The notes below the pieces were generated by a model. That model searched no databases. It was not told the DNA's origin and saw only the letters and a program-made list of their open reading frames with translations. Positions 54,097 to 62,843 of a DNA stretch of 64,000 bases are shown here, piece by piece (the stretch's first letter is position 1; each line of letters starts with the position of its first letter). Source of the DNA: an uncultured Prevotellaceae bacterium (GTDB lineage Bacteria; Bacteroidota; Bacteroidia; Bacteroidales; Bacteroidaceae); assembly GCA_900314715.1 (NCBI GenBank), contig OMWI01000004.1, positions 185,179 to 249,178 of the forward strand, written 5' to 3'. The position numbers and the translations under genes were made by a program.

Positions 54097-54818
54097 GTGA
54101 GTGGAAGAAAGTGAAGTTGGGAGATATTTGTGAGCGTGTCACTTCTGGTGGCACGCCTAAAGCAAACGTTACTTCTTATTATAGCCCTCCAGCAATTCCT
54201 TGGCTTAAAACCAAAGAAGTAAACTATTGTCGAATCACAGAAACAGAGAACTACATCTCAGAGGAAGGACTTGCCAATTCAAGTGCAAAACTTATTGCTC
54301 CCAACTCTGTCATAATTGCGATGTATGGTCAAGGAGATACTGCTGGGCGTGTCGCAATAAATAAGATTCCATTAACAACAAACCAAGCATGTTGTAACCT
54401 TACAATAGATGAGAGCATAGCAGATTATGAGTTTATTTATTATCAACTTTGTACCCTATATAACAAGATGGTTTCATTGAAGGCTGGTGCTGCTCAACCA
54501 AACCTCAATGCACAAATAATAAAGAACTTAGAAGTGCTATTACCTTCTTTGTCTACGCAGCACCGCATCGCCACCATCCTTTCCCGCTACGACTCTTTGA
54601 TAGAGAACTATCAGAAGCAGATAAAGTTGTTGGAGGAAGCAGCGCAGCGACTCTATAAGGAATGGTTCGTTGACCTCCACTTCTATCTTCTGGAAGTACA
54701 CCATCACGTAGGAATAAATCTTATTGGGAAAACGGAACAATTAAGTGGGTTAAGACTAAAGAACTCCTTGATGGATGGATATTTGATACTGAAGAATATA
54801 TCACAGATGATGGATTGA
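54093..54818 (+). CDS. hsdS: Type I specificity subunit HsdS, N-terminal half (frame broken)
   Basis: The first part of a specificity subunit: target-recognition domain 1 (MSEWKKVKLGDICERVTSG, then TPKANVTSYY, IPWLKTKEVNY) and the central conserved region with the coiled-coil (RIATILSRYDSLIENYQKQIKLLEEAAQRLYKEWFVDLHF, about 165-205). After DLHF the frame changes and the last 37 residues are not HsdS-like; true HsdS sequence continues in another frame. It could still make a half-subunit with one recognition domain and one conserved helix. It starts inside the yhcG stop (ATGA). Confidence 0.8.
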   Translation: MSEWKKVKLGDICERVTSGGTPKANVTSYYSPPAIPWLKTKEVNYCRITETENYISEEGLANSSAKLIAPNSVIIAMYGQGDTAGRVAINKIPLTTNQACCNLTIDESIADYEFIYYQLCTLYNKMVSLKAGAAQPNLNAQIIKNLEVLLPSLSTQHRIATILSRYDSLIENYQKQIKLLEEAAQRLYKEWFVDLHFYLLEVHHHVGINLIGKTEQLSGLRLKNSLMDGYLILKNISQMMD

Positions 54819-55231
54819 AGAATTCTTCTACCAAGATATATCCTGTCAATTCTATTCTTATGGCTATTTATGCAAGTCCTACGTTAGGTCGATTAGGAAT
54901 CCTTGCTTCTGAATGTTGTTGTAATCAAGCTGCATTATGTCTCATAGCTAATGAGCAGATCGTATCATGGCAATGGTTTTATTGGAAGTTGTTTGAACTA
55001 CGTGATGAGTTTAATTCTATAGCCCGTGGTGCAGGACAACAGAACATAAGTGGAATAGTTGTAAAGAATAAAGAAGTGCTTGTCCCAACTAAGCAGGTTG
55101 TTGATGCGTTTACAAGTATAACAAACCCAATATTTGAAAGCATAAAAAAAACATCAAATCAAATCCGCCTCCTAACCGAAGCTCGCGACCGCTTGCTTCC
55201 CAAACTGATGAGCGGGGAAATAGAAGTTTAA
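54674..55231 (+). pseudogene. HsdS C-terminal fragment after a frame break
   Basis: After an in-frame stop at 54671-54673 this frame is open and encodes typical HsdS second-domain sequence (STPSRRNKSYWENGT, then KWVKTKELLDGWIFDTEEYI, ILMAIYASPTLGRLG) and the terminal helix IRLLTEARDRLLPKLMSGEI. The residues that normally lie between DLHF of the first half and this second domain are missing, so the break looks like a deletion with frame change near 54675-54695. The shortest usable start is the TTG at 54815. A functional split protein is possible but unproven. Confidence 0.75.
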
Positions 55232-55250
55232 TCAATAAAAACTATACAAT

Positions 55251-55481
55251 ATGGACATTAATACAATTTTTGATGGATGGGGAACAGAACTTATTAGTAT
55301 ACTAATAGGTTTATGTTTAACTGGAGTTGGTATTTTGTTTTATAAAAAAGGTAGAGTCAGTCAAAAGCAAAAGGCAGGAAAACATGCAAAGCAGAAACAG
55401 AAGGTGAAGAATGGTGATGAAAAGAGAGTTCGTCAAAAGCAAGTAGCTGGTGATGACTCTGAACAAATTCAAATTGGATAG
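55251..55481 (+). CDS. Small single-pass membrane protein with QKQ-AGD motif
   Basis: This 76-residue protein has one predicted transmembrane helix (about 13-31, ELISILIGLCLTGVGILFY). A cationic C-terminal tail contains SQKQKAGKHAKQKQK (37-51) and ends with RQKQVAGDDSEQIQIG (61-76). The last stretch matches the N-terminus of the next protein (DQKQTAGDNAVQTQIE) at 9 of 16 positions. It begins 20 bases after the hsdS fragment and stops 2 bases before the next gene. No known family is recognised. The layout suggests a membrane effector or anchor paired with the downstream ATPase. Confidence 0.7.
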   Translation: MDINTIFDGWGTELISILIGLCLTGVGILFYKKGRVSQKQKAGKHAKQKQKVKNGDEKRVRQKQVAGDDSEQIQIG

Positions 55482-55483
55482 TT

Positions 55484-58400
55484 ATGGATATTAGCAAGAA
55501 AGATCAAAAACAGACGGCAGGGGATAATGCTGTGCAGACGCAAATTGAAACTCAGAATAATTATAATGTGACTCACATTTATAATATTATTCAGCCAACA
55601 ACGGAGGATGTGATTGCTAATGCAACAGAAGAGAATTGGAGAGAAGAATTGACAATAGAAGGTTGTAACACATCTCTGTGGAAAGGAACCTTAGGTAAGG
55701 AGGATAAGAATGTTGAACCCCTTAGGGAGAGTTATTTGGATGCTCGAAAAAACGCTGAGTTCCTCTTGGATAAAATCAGAAAAGATTTTCCTAATCTGAC
55801 CGTTCATGACATCACTCATGTGGATTCGCTTTGGAATGTTGCGGATGTCATCGTTGGGGACGAATACAAAATTAATCCATTAGAGGGGTATATTTTGGGC
55901 ATTGCCTTTTTGATTCATGGTGCAGCTTTGTCGTATGATGCTGTAAGGGGTAAAGATAAACTCAGAGAAACTATTGAATGGAATGATGCCTATGCCGATG
56001 GTCTAGGAGATATGGATGAAGAGGATTTCAAGATAGAATGTGACTTTGCTGCTATTCGCGCTCTTCATGCTAAATATGCAGAAGATATTTTGAATAAAAA
56101 ATTTGAAAGAAATAATACTACCACTTTTTACATTATTGACAATGACGAGTATCGTAATCAATTTGGTGACATGATTGGCAAAATTGCTGCCAGTCATCAT
56201 TGGAGTATCGATGAGGTTAAGTCAAAATTAGCTATTCAAATAAATCCGGCTGGAGGTTTTCCTAATAATTGGGAAATAAATGAACAGAAATTGGCTTGCA
56301 TCCTACGGTGTGCTGATGCAGGACATATTGACAATGGATGTGCCCCCTTTGGTATATATAATTCATTAATAGTTAATGGCGTATCGAGAGAGCACTGGAA
56401 ATCACAGACCCATTTAGGTCAGGTTAAGGAGAACCGGAAAAATCCAGAACAATTGCTCATCACATCGACCCGATTATTTACTAAAGATAATTTTGCTGCA
56501 TGGAATGTGGCGTATGATGCTGTTAGGTTGTTCGATGAAGAATTGAAGAAATCAAACGAATTGCTAAAATCTGAAGGTCTGTCGTTCCCTCATATAGGTG
56601 TAACAGGTGCGGAGTCTAAGGAGGCTTTGTCTGAATATATCAAAACGGATGGATGGCAACCCTGTAGTTTTGGAGTCCACTCAAGTAATGTAAGGGCTTT
56701 GATAGAAAACCTTGGTGGCAGTAAATTGTATGGTAAAGACAATTTATTGTTGGTCACTCTTCGCGAACTAATACAAAACTCACGCGATGCAATACTTGCA
56801 AGACGTACAATAGATGAACAATTTGAAGAAGGGCGTATAACAATACGATTCATAGAAGGAGAAGGTAAACGGTTAATTGAGGTACATGACAATGGCATTG
56901 GTATGTCATTAAATTGCATCAAGGATCATTTGTTAGATTTTGGAAGTAGCTATTGGAGATCTGATACAGTTAAGTCTGAGTATCTAGGATTGAGAAGCAA
57001 AGGCTTTAATCCAATAGGTAAATATGGAATAGGGTTCTATTCCATATTTATGGTGGCAACGTCAGTTGAGGTTATTACGAGAAAATATACAGATGGGGCA
57101 AAATCAAATAAAATTGAGTTCCCAGAAGGGTTAACCTTGTCTCCCATTCGGTCAAGTATTGATCAGAGTACTAGTGTGTCAACAATAGTAAGGTTTGAGT
57201 TAAATGATAGTATACAATTTGAGTATAAAATTGGAGAGAATACTTTTATTCCATTGCAAAAAGCAATTTCTTTGTTAACAGCTGGTTTGGACGTTGATGT
57301 TTATTATGAGTGTAGCAATGAACGTTGTATGGTTCATGAAAACATTAAATCTCCTCATTTTGATAAGGCAAAATGGTTAGAAGGGTTATTTGTAAATTGC
57401 CCTGATAATATAAACGACCTTGCTTCAAATATTGAGATACTGAAAGATGAAATGGGAGAAACAAGGGGTCTTATACTTCCTCCCGAATTTATTAGTCAGA
57501 TAGTTTTTCCTTCTGAAGATTTCTTAAAACATTTGCCTTGTTTTAAAACTATAGGAGGATTATTATCTTCGTCATCTTTATCTTCATGTTTTATGGACAA
57601 TGGTTACATTGGCTTTTTGGATGGTTTTGAATGCGACATTTCTCGTAATAAGATGTCTTTGGACAATCCGCTAAAACAGTGTTTGCAAGAATGGGCAAAG
57701 AAGAAATATAGAAAGATACACTATGAACTCTTTTATAATGATTTTGGCGATTTGTCATACTATTATTATAAGTTGATTAAATTCTGTGGTATTGATGACG
57801 AAATAATAAAGGATAATACAAGGTGTTTTTTTTCCTCAGAGCAATATATTCTCATGAATAATATGGTGGGTACGATGAAATGCTTAATGAAGATTCACCT
57901 ATACTTGACTACTGGAATTGATAAATTTGCAGGAAAATTTTCTTACACCAATGATAGAATTGTAAATGAATATTCATATCAAATAGATGAACTATTTGAT
58001 AATCCCAATTCAAATTTTGATGATGTATATAAAACATTAGAATCAACGGGGCTTAGGTTTAAAAAAGAATGTGTTAAGATTTTTATGTTGTTATACGTTA
58101 ATCGGATGCCAATTACAACTTATGAAGAAATAATTGATAAATTTTGTATGCTTTATCTTACTCATCCTTTTAGAAATAGTAATTTTGCAACATTATGCGT
58201 TTGGGTGAATTTATTGTTGAATAGGTTAAACAATCAAATGATAGATTGGAATAGAGTAGATGACAATATTATAAGGTCAAAAATAAAAGACTATTATTCT
58301 GACGTTTATTATTACCTCTATCAAACACTAGAAGAAAAACGGAAAGAATCTATATTTATGAAAAAAAATGTCAAAAAAAACATATGGTCCACTTCCATAA

Positions 58401-58495
58401 AGGAAACTAAACCCTGTTATGATGATGTTATTATTTATCTTAATAATTTTATAGTTCCAACTTCCGATTATTTAGCAAAAATTACTGCCCCTTAA
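55484..58495 (+). CDS. HD-domain protein fused to Hsp90-like (GHKL) ATPase
   Basis: This 1003-residue protein starts with the motif DQKQTAGDNAVQTQIE (7-22). An HD-type phosphohydrolase-like domain follows (about 85-340) with HDITHVDSLW near 108 and FLIHGAALS near 140, where the second signature residue of HD is Gly, then ALHAKYAE, ASHHWS and RCADAGHID. From about 425 a Hsp90/HtpG-like ATPase shows LRELIQNSRDAI (N-box), VHDNGIGMS near 469 and GKYGIGFYSIFMVA near 513. The last 400 residues are poorly conserved and AT-rich at DNA level. Similar HD plus Hsp90-like ATPase combinations occur in bacterial conflict systems. Here the gene lies inside a restriction-modification operon. The role is inferred as sensing or signalling in antiphage defence. 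Confidence 0.75.
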   Translation: MDISKKDQKQTAGDNAVQTQIETQNNYNVTHIYNIIQPTTEDVIANATEENWREELTIEGCNTSLWKGTLGKEDKNVEPLRESYLDARKNAEFLLDKIRKDFPNLTVHDITHVDSLWNVADVIVGDEYKINPLEGYILGIAFLIHGAALSYDAVRGKDKLRETIEWNDAYADGLGDMDEEDFKIECDFAAIRALHAKYAEDILNKKFERNNTTTFYIIDNDEYRNQFGDMIGKIAASHHWSIDEVKSKLAIQINPAGGFPNNWEINEQKLACILRCADAGHIDNGCAPFGIYNSLIVNGVSREHWKSQTHLGQVKENRKNPEQLLITSTRLFTKDNFAAWNVAYDAVRLFDEELKKSNELLKSEGLSFPHIGVTGAESKEALSEYIKTDGWQPCSFGVHSSNVRALIENLGGSKLYGKDNLLLVTLRELIQNSRDAILARRTIDEQFEEGRITIRFIEGEGKRLIEVHDNGIGMSLNCIKDHLLDFGSSYWRSDTVKSEYLGLRSKGFNPIGKYGIGFYSIFMVATSVEVITRKYTDGAKSNKIEFPEGLTLSPIRSSIDQSTSVSTIVRFELNDSIQFEYKIGENTFIPLQKAISLLTAGLDVDVYYECSNERCMVHENIKSPHFDKAKWLEGLFVNCPDNINDLASNIEILKDEMGETRGLILPPEFISQIVFPSEDFLKHLPCFKTIGGLLSSSSLSSCFMDNGYIGFLDGFECDISRNKMSLDNPLKQCLQEWAKKKYRKIHYELFYNDFGDLSYYYYKLIKFCGIDDEIIKDNTRCFFSSEQYILMNNMVGTMKCLMKIHLYLTTGIDKFAGKFSYTNDRIVNEYSYQIDELFDNPNSNFDDVYKTLESTGLRFKKECVKIFMLLYVNRMPITTYEEIIDKFCMLYLTHPFRNSNFATLCVWVNLLLNRLNNQMIDWNRVDDNIIRSKIKDYYSDVYYYLYQTLEEKRKESIFMKKNVKKNIWSTSIKETKPCYDDVIIYLNNFIVPTSDYLAKITAP

Positions 58496-58513
58496 ACATA
58501 ATTATCAAAGCCC

Positions 58514-58587
58514 TGGCAAAGGACTACAGCGAAGACCAACTGATACAACGGAGTACAGCAGAATTTCTGGAAAAGGAACTGGGATGA
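58514..58587 (+). pseudogene. Remnant of the hsdR 5' end
   Basis: The 70 bases 58514-58583 match the start of intact hsdR (59694-59763) at 66 positions. The start codon is CTG instead of ATG, and the frame ends at a TGA right after the matching part (58585-58587). It encodes LAKDYSEDQLIQ and so on for 24 codons. It lies between the ATPase gene and the fic gene. Confidence 0.9.
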
Positions 58588-58634
58588 GTGGCGAGATTGC
58601 TGTATAAAATGAATAAAAATAAAAAGAACGAAAT

Positions 58635-59687
58635 ATGTATATACCACCGTTTACTATAACAGAGAAGATGCTACATCTGGTATCAGAGATATCAGAGCAG
58701 GTGGGCATTCTCAACGCAAGATTAGGTGAGAATGTTCCTTCGCCTATGCTTCGCAAGAAAAACCAGATAAAGACCATTCATTCATCGCTGGCTATTGAGA
58801 ATAATACGCTGTCGCTGAAACAGGTAACGGATATTATCGATGGCAAACGGGTATTGGGTGCGCCTGACGAGATACAAGAGGTGAAAAACGCTATTGAGGC
58901 CTATCGCCTGATGCCAGAACTGGATGCCTTCAAAGAAAAGGACTTGCTGAAGGCTCATGGGCTGATGATGAAAGACTTGGTACGTAATGCGGGACATTAT
59001 CGTCAAGAAGGCGTAGGCGTGTTCGATGGGAATGGCAACTGTCTGCACATGGCTCCTCCGCCCAGTCAGGTACCACACCTGATGGATGACTTGTTCCAAT
59101 GGGTTAAGACCTGTAAGACGCATCCACTTATCTATTCGTGCGTTTTCCACTATGAATTTGAGTTCATCCATCCGTTTGTTGATGGTAATGGCCGTATGGG
59201 GCGTTTCTGGCAAACGATATTGCTTTCTCGCTGGAAGGGTATCTTTGCGTGGCTTCCTGTAGAGACCATTGTCAAAGAACATCAGCTGGATTACTACAAT
59301 GTTATCGCCCAATGCGATGCATTAGGCAATAGCACAGCGTTTGTGGAGTTTATGCTGAAATGCTTGCTGGATGCCATGGAGAATTATGAAGATGATGAGA
59401 ACGAGGTTCCTAATGTTGTTCCTAATGTAGTTCCTAATAAAGTTCCCCATAAAGTGCAGGATAAAATACAGGATAAAGTGCAGGGTAAATTTCCAGAGGT
59501 TTCGCAATCTACATGGGATGTATTGGCCATTATCCAACAGAATCCAAAAGCAACGGTTACCGATATCTGCGCGAAAAAGGGCTTGAAGGAAAGACAAGTT
59601 TATAAGCATATTTCCATATTGAAGTCTTTAGGTATTATTGTCCGTGTGGGCAGCAACAAGACTGGATATTGGAAAGTAAATATATAA
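58635..59687 (+). CDS. Fic-family protein with class II inhibitory motif and winged-helix tail
   Basis: This 350-residue protein has the Fic motif HPFVDGNGRMGRFW near 178-191, with the catalytic His and the phosphate-binding GNGR. It would transfer AMP or another nucleotide phosphate group to target proteins. The N-terminal SSLAIENNTLSL (near 52) fits the class II inhibitory helix ([S/T]xxxE[G/N]), so the enzyme is likely autoinhibited. Residues 258-285 are seven four-residue repeats (VPNV to VQDK) encoded by 12-base tandem units. A winged-helix domain closes the protein (ATVTDICAKKGLKERQVYKHI). It is placed between a remnant and the intact start of hsdR. Confidence 0.9.
   Translation: MYIPPFTITEKMLHLVSEISEQVGILNARLGENVPSPMLRKKNQIKTIHSSLAIENNTLSLKQVTDIIDGKRVLGAPDEIQEVKNAIEAYRLMPELDAFKEKDLLKAHGLMMKDLVRNAGHYRQEGVGVFDGNGNCLHMAPPPSQVPHLMDDLFQWVKTCKTHPLIYSCVFHYEFEFIHPFVDGNGRMGRFWQTILLSRWKGIFAWLPVETIVKEHQLDYYNVIAQCDALGNSTAFVEFMLKCLLDAMENYEDDENEVPNVVPNVVPNKVPHKVQDKIQDKVQGKFPEVSQSTWDVLAIIQQNPKATVTDICAKKGLKERQVYKHISILKSLGIIVRVGSNKTGYWKVNI
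59406..59489 (+). repeat. Seven 12-base tandem repeats in fic
   Basis: The units GTTCCTAATGTT, GTTCCTAATGTA, GTTCCTAATAAA, GTTCCCCATAAA, GTGCAGGATAAA, ATACAGGATAAA and GTGCAGGGTAAA run without gaps in frame and encode the linker between the Fic and winged-helix domains. Confidence 0.9.
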
Positions 59688-59692
59688 CGATT

Positions 59693-62600
59693 ATGGCAAA
59701 GGACTATAGCGAAGACCAACTGATACAACGGAGTACAGCCGAGCTTCTGGAAAAGGAACTGGGCTGGAAGAGCGTCTATGCTTTTGACCAAGAGACATTG
59801 GGCGCAAATGGCACGTTAGGTCGCACCAGCTACCACGAAGTGCTGCTGACACGCCATCTTGGGCAAGCCCTGAAGCGACTGAATCCCTGGCTGACGGATA
59901 AGCAACTGCAGGAGTGCATGGAGCGTATGACGGAGCGCATGAGCTCGCAGACGCTGATGCAGATTAACGAGCAGAAGTATCAGTACATCAAGGATGGCAT
60001 TCCCGTGACTCGTGTGAATCCAAATGGCGAGACGGAGGAGGTACGCGCCAAGGTGATTGACTTTGCCTCGCCAGACAAGAACGAGTTCCTTTGCGTCAGA
60101 GAGTTGCAGGTGCATGGTGCCTTGTATCGTCGCAGGGCAGACATTGTGGGCTTCGTGAATGGTATTCCTTTGCTGTTTATGGAACTGAAGAACCATGACG
60201 TGGAAGTGGTGGATGCCTTCAATAAGAACTATCGTGATTATCTCGATACCATTCCGCAGTTGTTCTATCACAATGCCTTCATCATGTTTAGCAATGGCTT
60301 GGAGGCACGAGTGGGAACCATCGACTCGAAGTGGGAGTTCTTCCATGAATGGAAACGACTGAAGGAAGGAGATGCTGGCAATATAGAATTGCCAACGATG
60401 TTACGAGGCATTTGCAAGAAAGAGAACTTTTTGGACTTGTTGGAAAACTTCATCCTCTACGACCATAGTGGTGGACGGACAGCAAAGATTCTTGCTCGTA
60501 ACCATCAATACTTGGGTGTGAATCAAGCGGTGGAGATGTATCGCAACCGCCAATATCTAAACGGGAAGTTGGGTGTCTTTTGGCATACGCAAGGTTCGGG
60601 CAAGAGTTATTCCATGCTGTTCCTCTCCCAGAAGATTCGGCGCAAGTTCGAAGGTTCGCCTACATTCTTGGTATTGACCGACCGCGACGAACTGAATAAG
60701 CAAATCAGCGACACCTTCGAGAACTGCGGTCTATTGGGTAATGTGAAGGCAAAAAAGTTTATTGCCAGCAGTAGCGAAGACTTAAAAACTAAACTGAAAG
60801 GCAATCCGTCTTTCATCTTTTCACTCATTCAGAAGTTCAACGATTCAAAGGCAGAGCCTATCTATCCCGACCACGATATTATCGTGATGAGCGATGAGGC
60901 ACACCGTACGCAAAATGGAATCTTTGCCGATAATCTGATGCACTTGCTTCCTACTGCCCATCGTATCGGGTTTACGGGAACACCACTGCTATCCAATGAC
61001 AATATCACCGCCCGTACATTTGGTGGCTATGTGAGTATCTATGATTTCAAACGTGCCGTGGAGGATAAGGCAACCGTTCCACTTTATTATGAGAACCGAG
61101 GCGAGAAGTTGAAAGACTTGAAGAATCCTGTCATCAATCAAGAAATAGCATCGGCACTGGAACAAGCGAGTGAACTGGATGCCTCACAGTTGGCTAAGTT
61201 GGAAAGGGAATTCTCGAAAGAGGTACATCTGTTAACGGCAGCCAAACGATTGCGCTTGATAGCAAAGGATTTCGTGCAACACTATAGCGACTTATGGACT
61301 TCGGGTAAGGCGATGTTTGTATGTTACAATAAGGTGACGTGTGTGCGAATGTATAATTATGTGCAGGAATATTGGCAGCACGAAATCAAGACATTGGAAC
61401 AAACCATAGCCAATTGTACTTCTCAACAAGAGGCACAGGAACTGACACGAAAACTGGAATGGATGAAAGAGACAGATATGGCTGTCGTTGTCTCGCAAGA
61501 ACAAAACGAGATACAGACATTCCAAAAATGGGGTCTTGACATCAAACCTCATCGTGAGCGAATGGAAAAGGAGGAATTGGACAAGGCGTTCAAGGCTGAT
61601 GATTCACACTTACGTATCGTATTTGTCTGTGCGATGTGGTTGACTGGTTTCGATGTGAAGACCCTCTCGTGTCTATACATAGACAAACCCATGAAAGCAC
61701 ACACGCTGATGCAGACTATCGCCCGTGCCAATCGTGTTTCAGAAGGAAAGACTAACGGCTTGATTATCGATTACATCGGCATCGTGAAAGCGTTGCGCCA
61801 AGCATTAGCAGACTATACGGCTAATCCTGAAGGGGGCGAAGGTGGAAACGACCCGACGATTGATAAGAAGGAACTTATCAAACATGTCTTAGAAACGATT
61901 GTTGCAGCAACGACTTTTCTGAAAGAACACGGTTTTGAACTGGATGATTTAATCCAAGCAGAAAGTTTCGAGAAACTATCGTTGTTAAAAACTGCTGCCA
62001 ATGCGATGTGCGAAACAGCGGAAATCAGGAAGTCGTATTGTACGTATGCAACCACTTTGTTGAAACTTTGGAAATACCTCGACCGCGAGGATATTACTCC
62101 TGAGATGAAACAGCAGAAAGATGCCATAGAAGCTATTTACAAAGAGTTGCTGAAAAAGCGTAAACATGCTGATATCACAGACCTCAGCGTGGAAATCAAT
62201 AGGATAGTAAATGAACATGTGGAAGTTGATGCAGCGATGGTATCCGATTCACGTAAGTTTGACATCAGCGGAATAGACTTTGAACTGCTTCGTCGCGAGT
62301 TTGCCAAGAGCAGGGAAAAGAATCTTGTGATGAAAGACATTCAAGAACTATTGCAAGAGCGCATAGCGCAGATGTTGTCTGTAAATCCATCGCGTATTAA
62401 TTTCTATGAGAAGTATCAAGAAATCATTCACGATTATAACAAAGAACAAAACCGTGTGACCATTGAGAAAACGTTTGGGGAACTGATGCAACTTTCACAC
62501 GAATTGACTGAAGAGGAGAAACGTTATGTGCGAGAGGGATTTGAAAACGATGAACAACTCTCGATGTATGATGTCATCTTTAAGGAAGACTTGTCGGAAG

Positions 62601-62827
62601 GTGACATAAAGAAATTGAAGAAGGTAGCAAAAGATTTGTTGACGAAGATAAAGGAACAATTGGCTGGCATGGATCATCCATTTGACAAACCATCTACAAA
62701 AGCAACGATTATCTTGACTATCCGTGATGTGTTATGGCAAGATTTACCTGATAGTTATTCCGACGAGAGTATTAACTATTATCGTGATGCCGTATATCAA
62801 TATGTGAGTCAACATTACCAGAATTGA
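59693..62827 (+). CDS. hsdR: Type I restriction endonuclease subunit HsdR
   Basis: This 1044-residue motor and nuclease subunit is intact. The nuclease part has DIVGFVNGIPLLFMELKNH near 150-170 with the Asp and ExK of the PD-(D/E)xK core. The helicase has Walker A HTQGSGKSYS near 299, MSDEAHRTQ near 400 and IGFTGTPLL near 424, then MWLTGFDVKTLSCLYIDKPM near 645 and QTIARANRV. The C-terminal part binds HsdM/HsdS. The ATG at 59693 was chosen because the upstream copy aligns from this position. It follows the fic stop by 5 bases. Confidence 0.93.
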   Translation: MAKDYSEDQLIQRSTAELLEKELGWKSVYAFDQETLGANGTLGRTSYHEVLLTRHLGQALKRLNPWLTDKQLQECMERMTERMSSQTLMQINEQKYQYIKDGIPVTRVNPNGETEEVRAKVIDFASPDKNEFLCVRELQVHGALYRRRADIVGFVNGIPLLFMELKNHDVEVVDAFNKNYRDYLDTIPQLFYHNAFIMFSNGLEARVGTIDSKWEFFHEWKRLKEGDAGNIELPTMLRGICKKENFLDLLENFILYDHSGGRTAKILARNHQYLGVNQAVEMYRNRQYLNGKLGVFWHTQGSGKSYSMLFLSQKIRRKFEGSPTFLVLTDRDELNKQISDTFENCGLLGNVKAKKFIASSSEDLKTKLKGNPSFIFSLIQKFNDSKAEPIYPDHDIIVMSDEAHRTQNGIFADNLMHLLPTAHRIGFTGTPLLSNDNITARTFGGYVSIYDFKRAVEDKATVPLYYENRGEKLKDLKNPVINQEIASALEQASELDASQLAKLEREFSKEVHLLTAAKRLRLIAKDFVQHYSDLWTSGKAMFVCYNKVTCVRMYNYVQEYWQHEIKTLEQTIANCTSQQEAQELTRKLEWMKETDMAVVVSQEQNEIQTFQKWGLDIKPHRERMEKEELDKAFKADDSHLRIVFVCAMWLTGFDVKTLSCLYIDKPMKAHTLMQTIARANRVSEGKTNGLIIDYIGIVKALRQALADYTANPEGGEGGNDPTIDKKELIKHVLETIVAATTFLKEHGFELDDLIQAESFEKLSLLKTAANAMCETAEIRKSYCTYATTLLKLWKYLDREDITPEMKQQKDAIEAIYKELLKKRKHADITDLSVEINRIVNEHVEVDAAMVSDSRKFDISGIDFELLRREFAKSREKNLVMKDIQELLQERIAQMLSVNPSRINFYEKYQEIIHDYNKEQNRVTIEKTFGELMQLSHELTEEEKRYVREGFENDEQLSMYDVIFKEDLSEGDIKKLKKVAKDLLTKIKEQLAGMDHPFDKPSTKATIILTIRDVLWQDLPDSYSDESINYYRDAVYQYVSQHYQN

Positions 62828-62843
62828 TAAAAGTGATAATAAG

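Noticed and set aside
54674-54700. Phase-variable homopolymer tract as cause of the hsdS break
   Set aside because: There is no long homopolymer or short tandem repeat at the junction, and whole residues are missing, which fits a deletion better.
58505-58777. A 90-codon minus-strand frame over the hsdR remnant and fic start
   Set aside because: It is antisense to the remnant and the fic gene and has no recognisable product.
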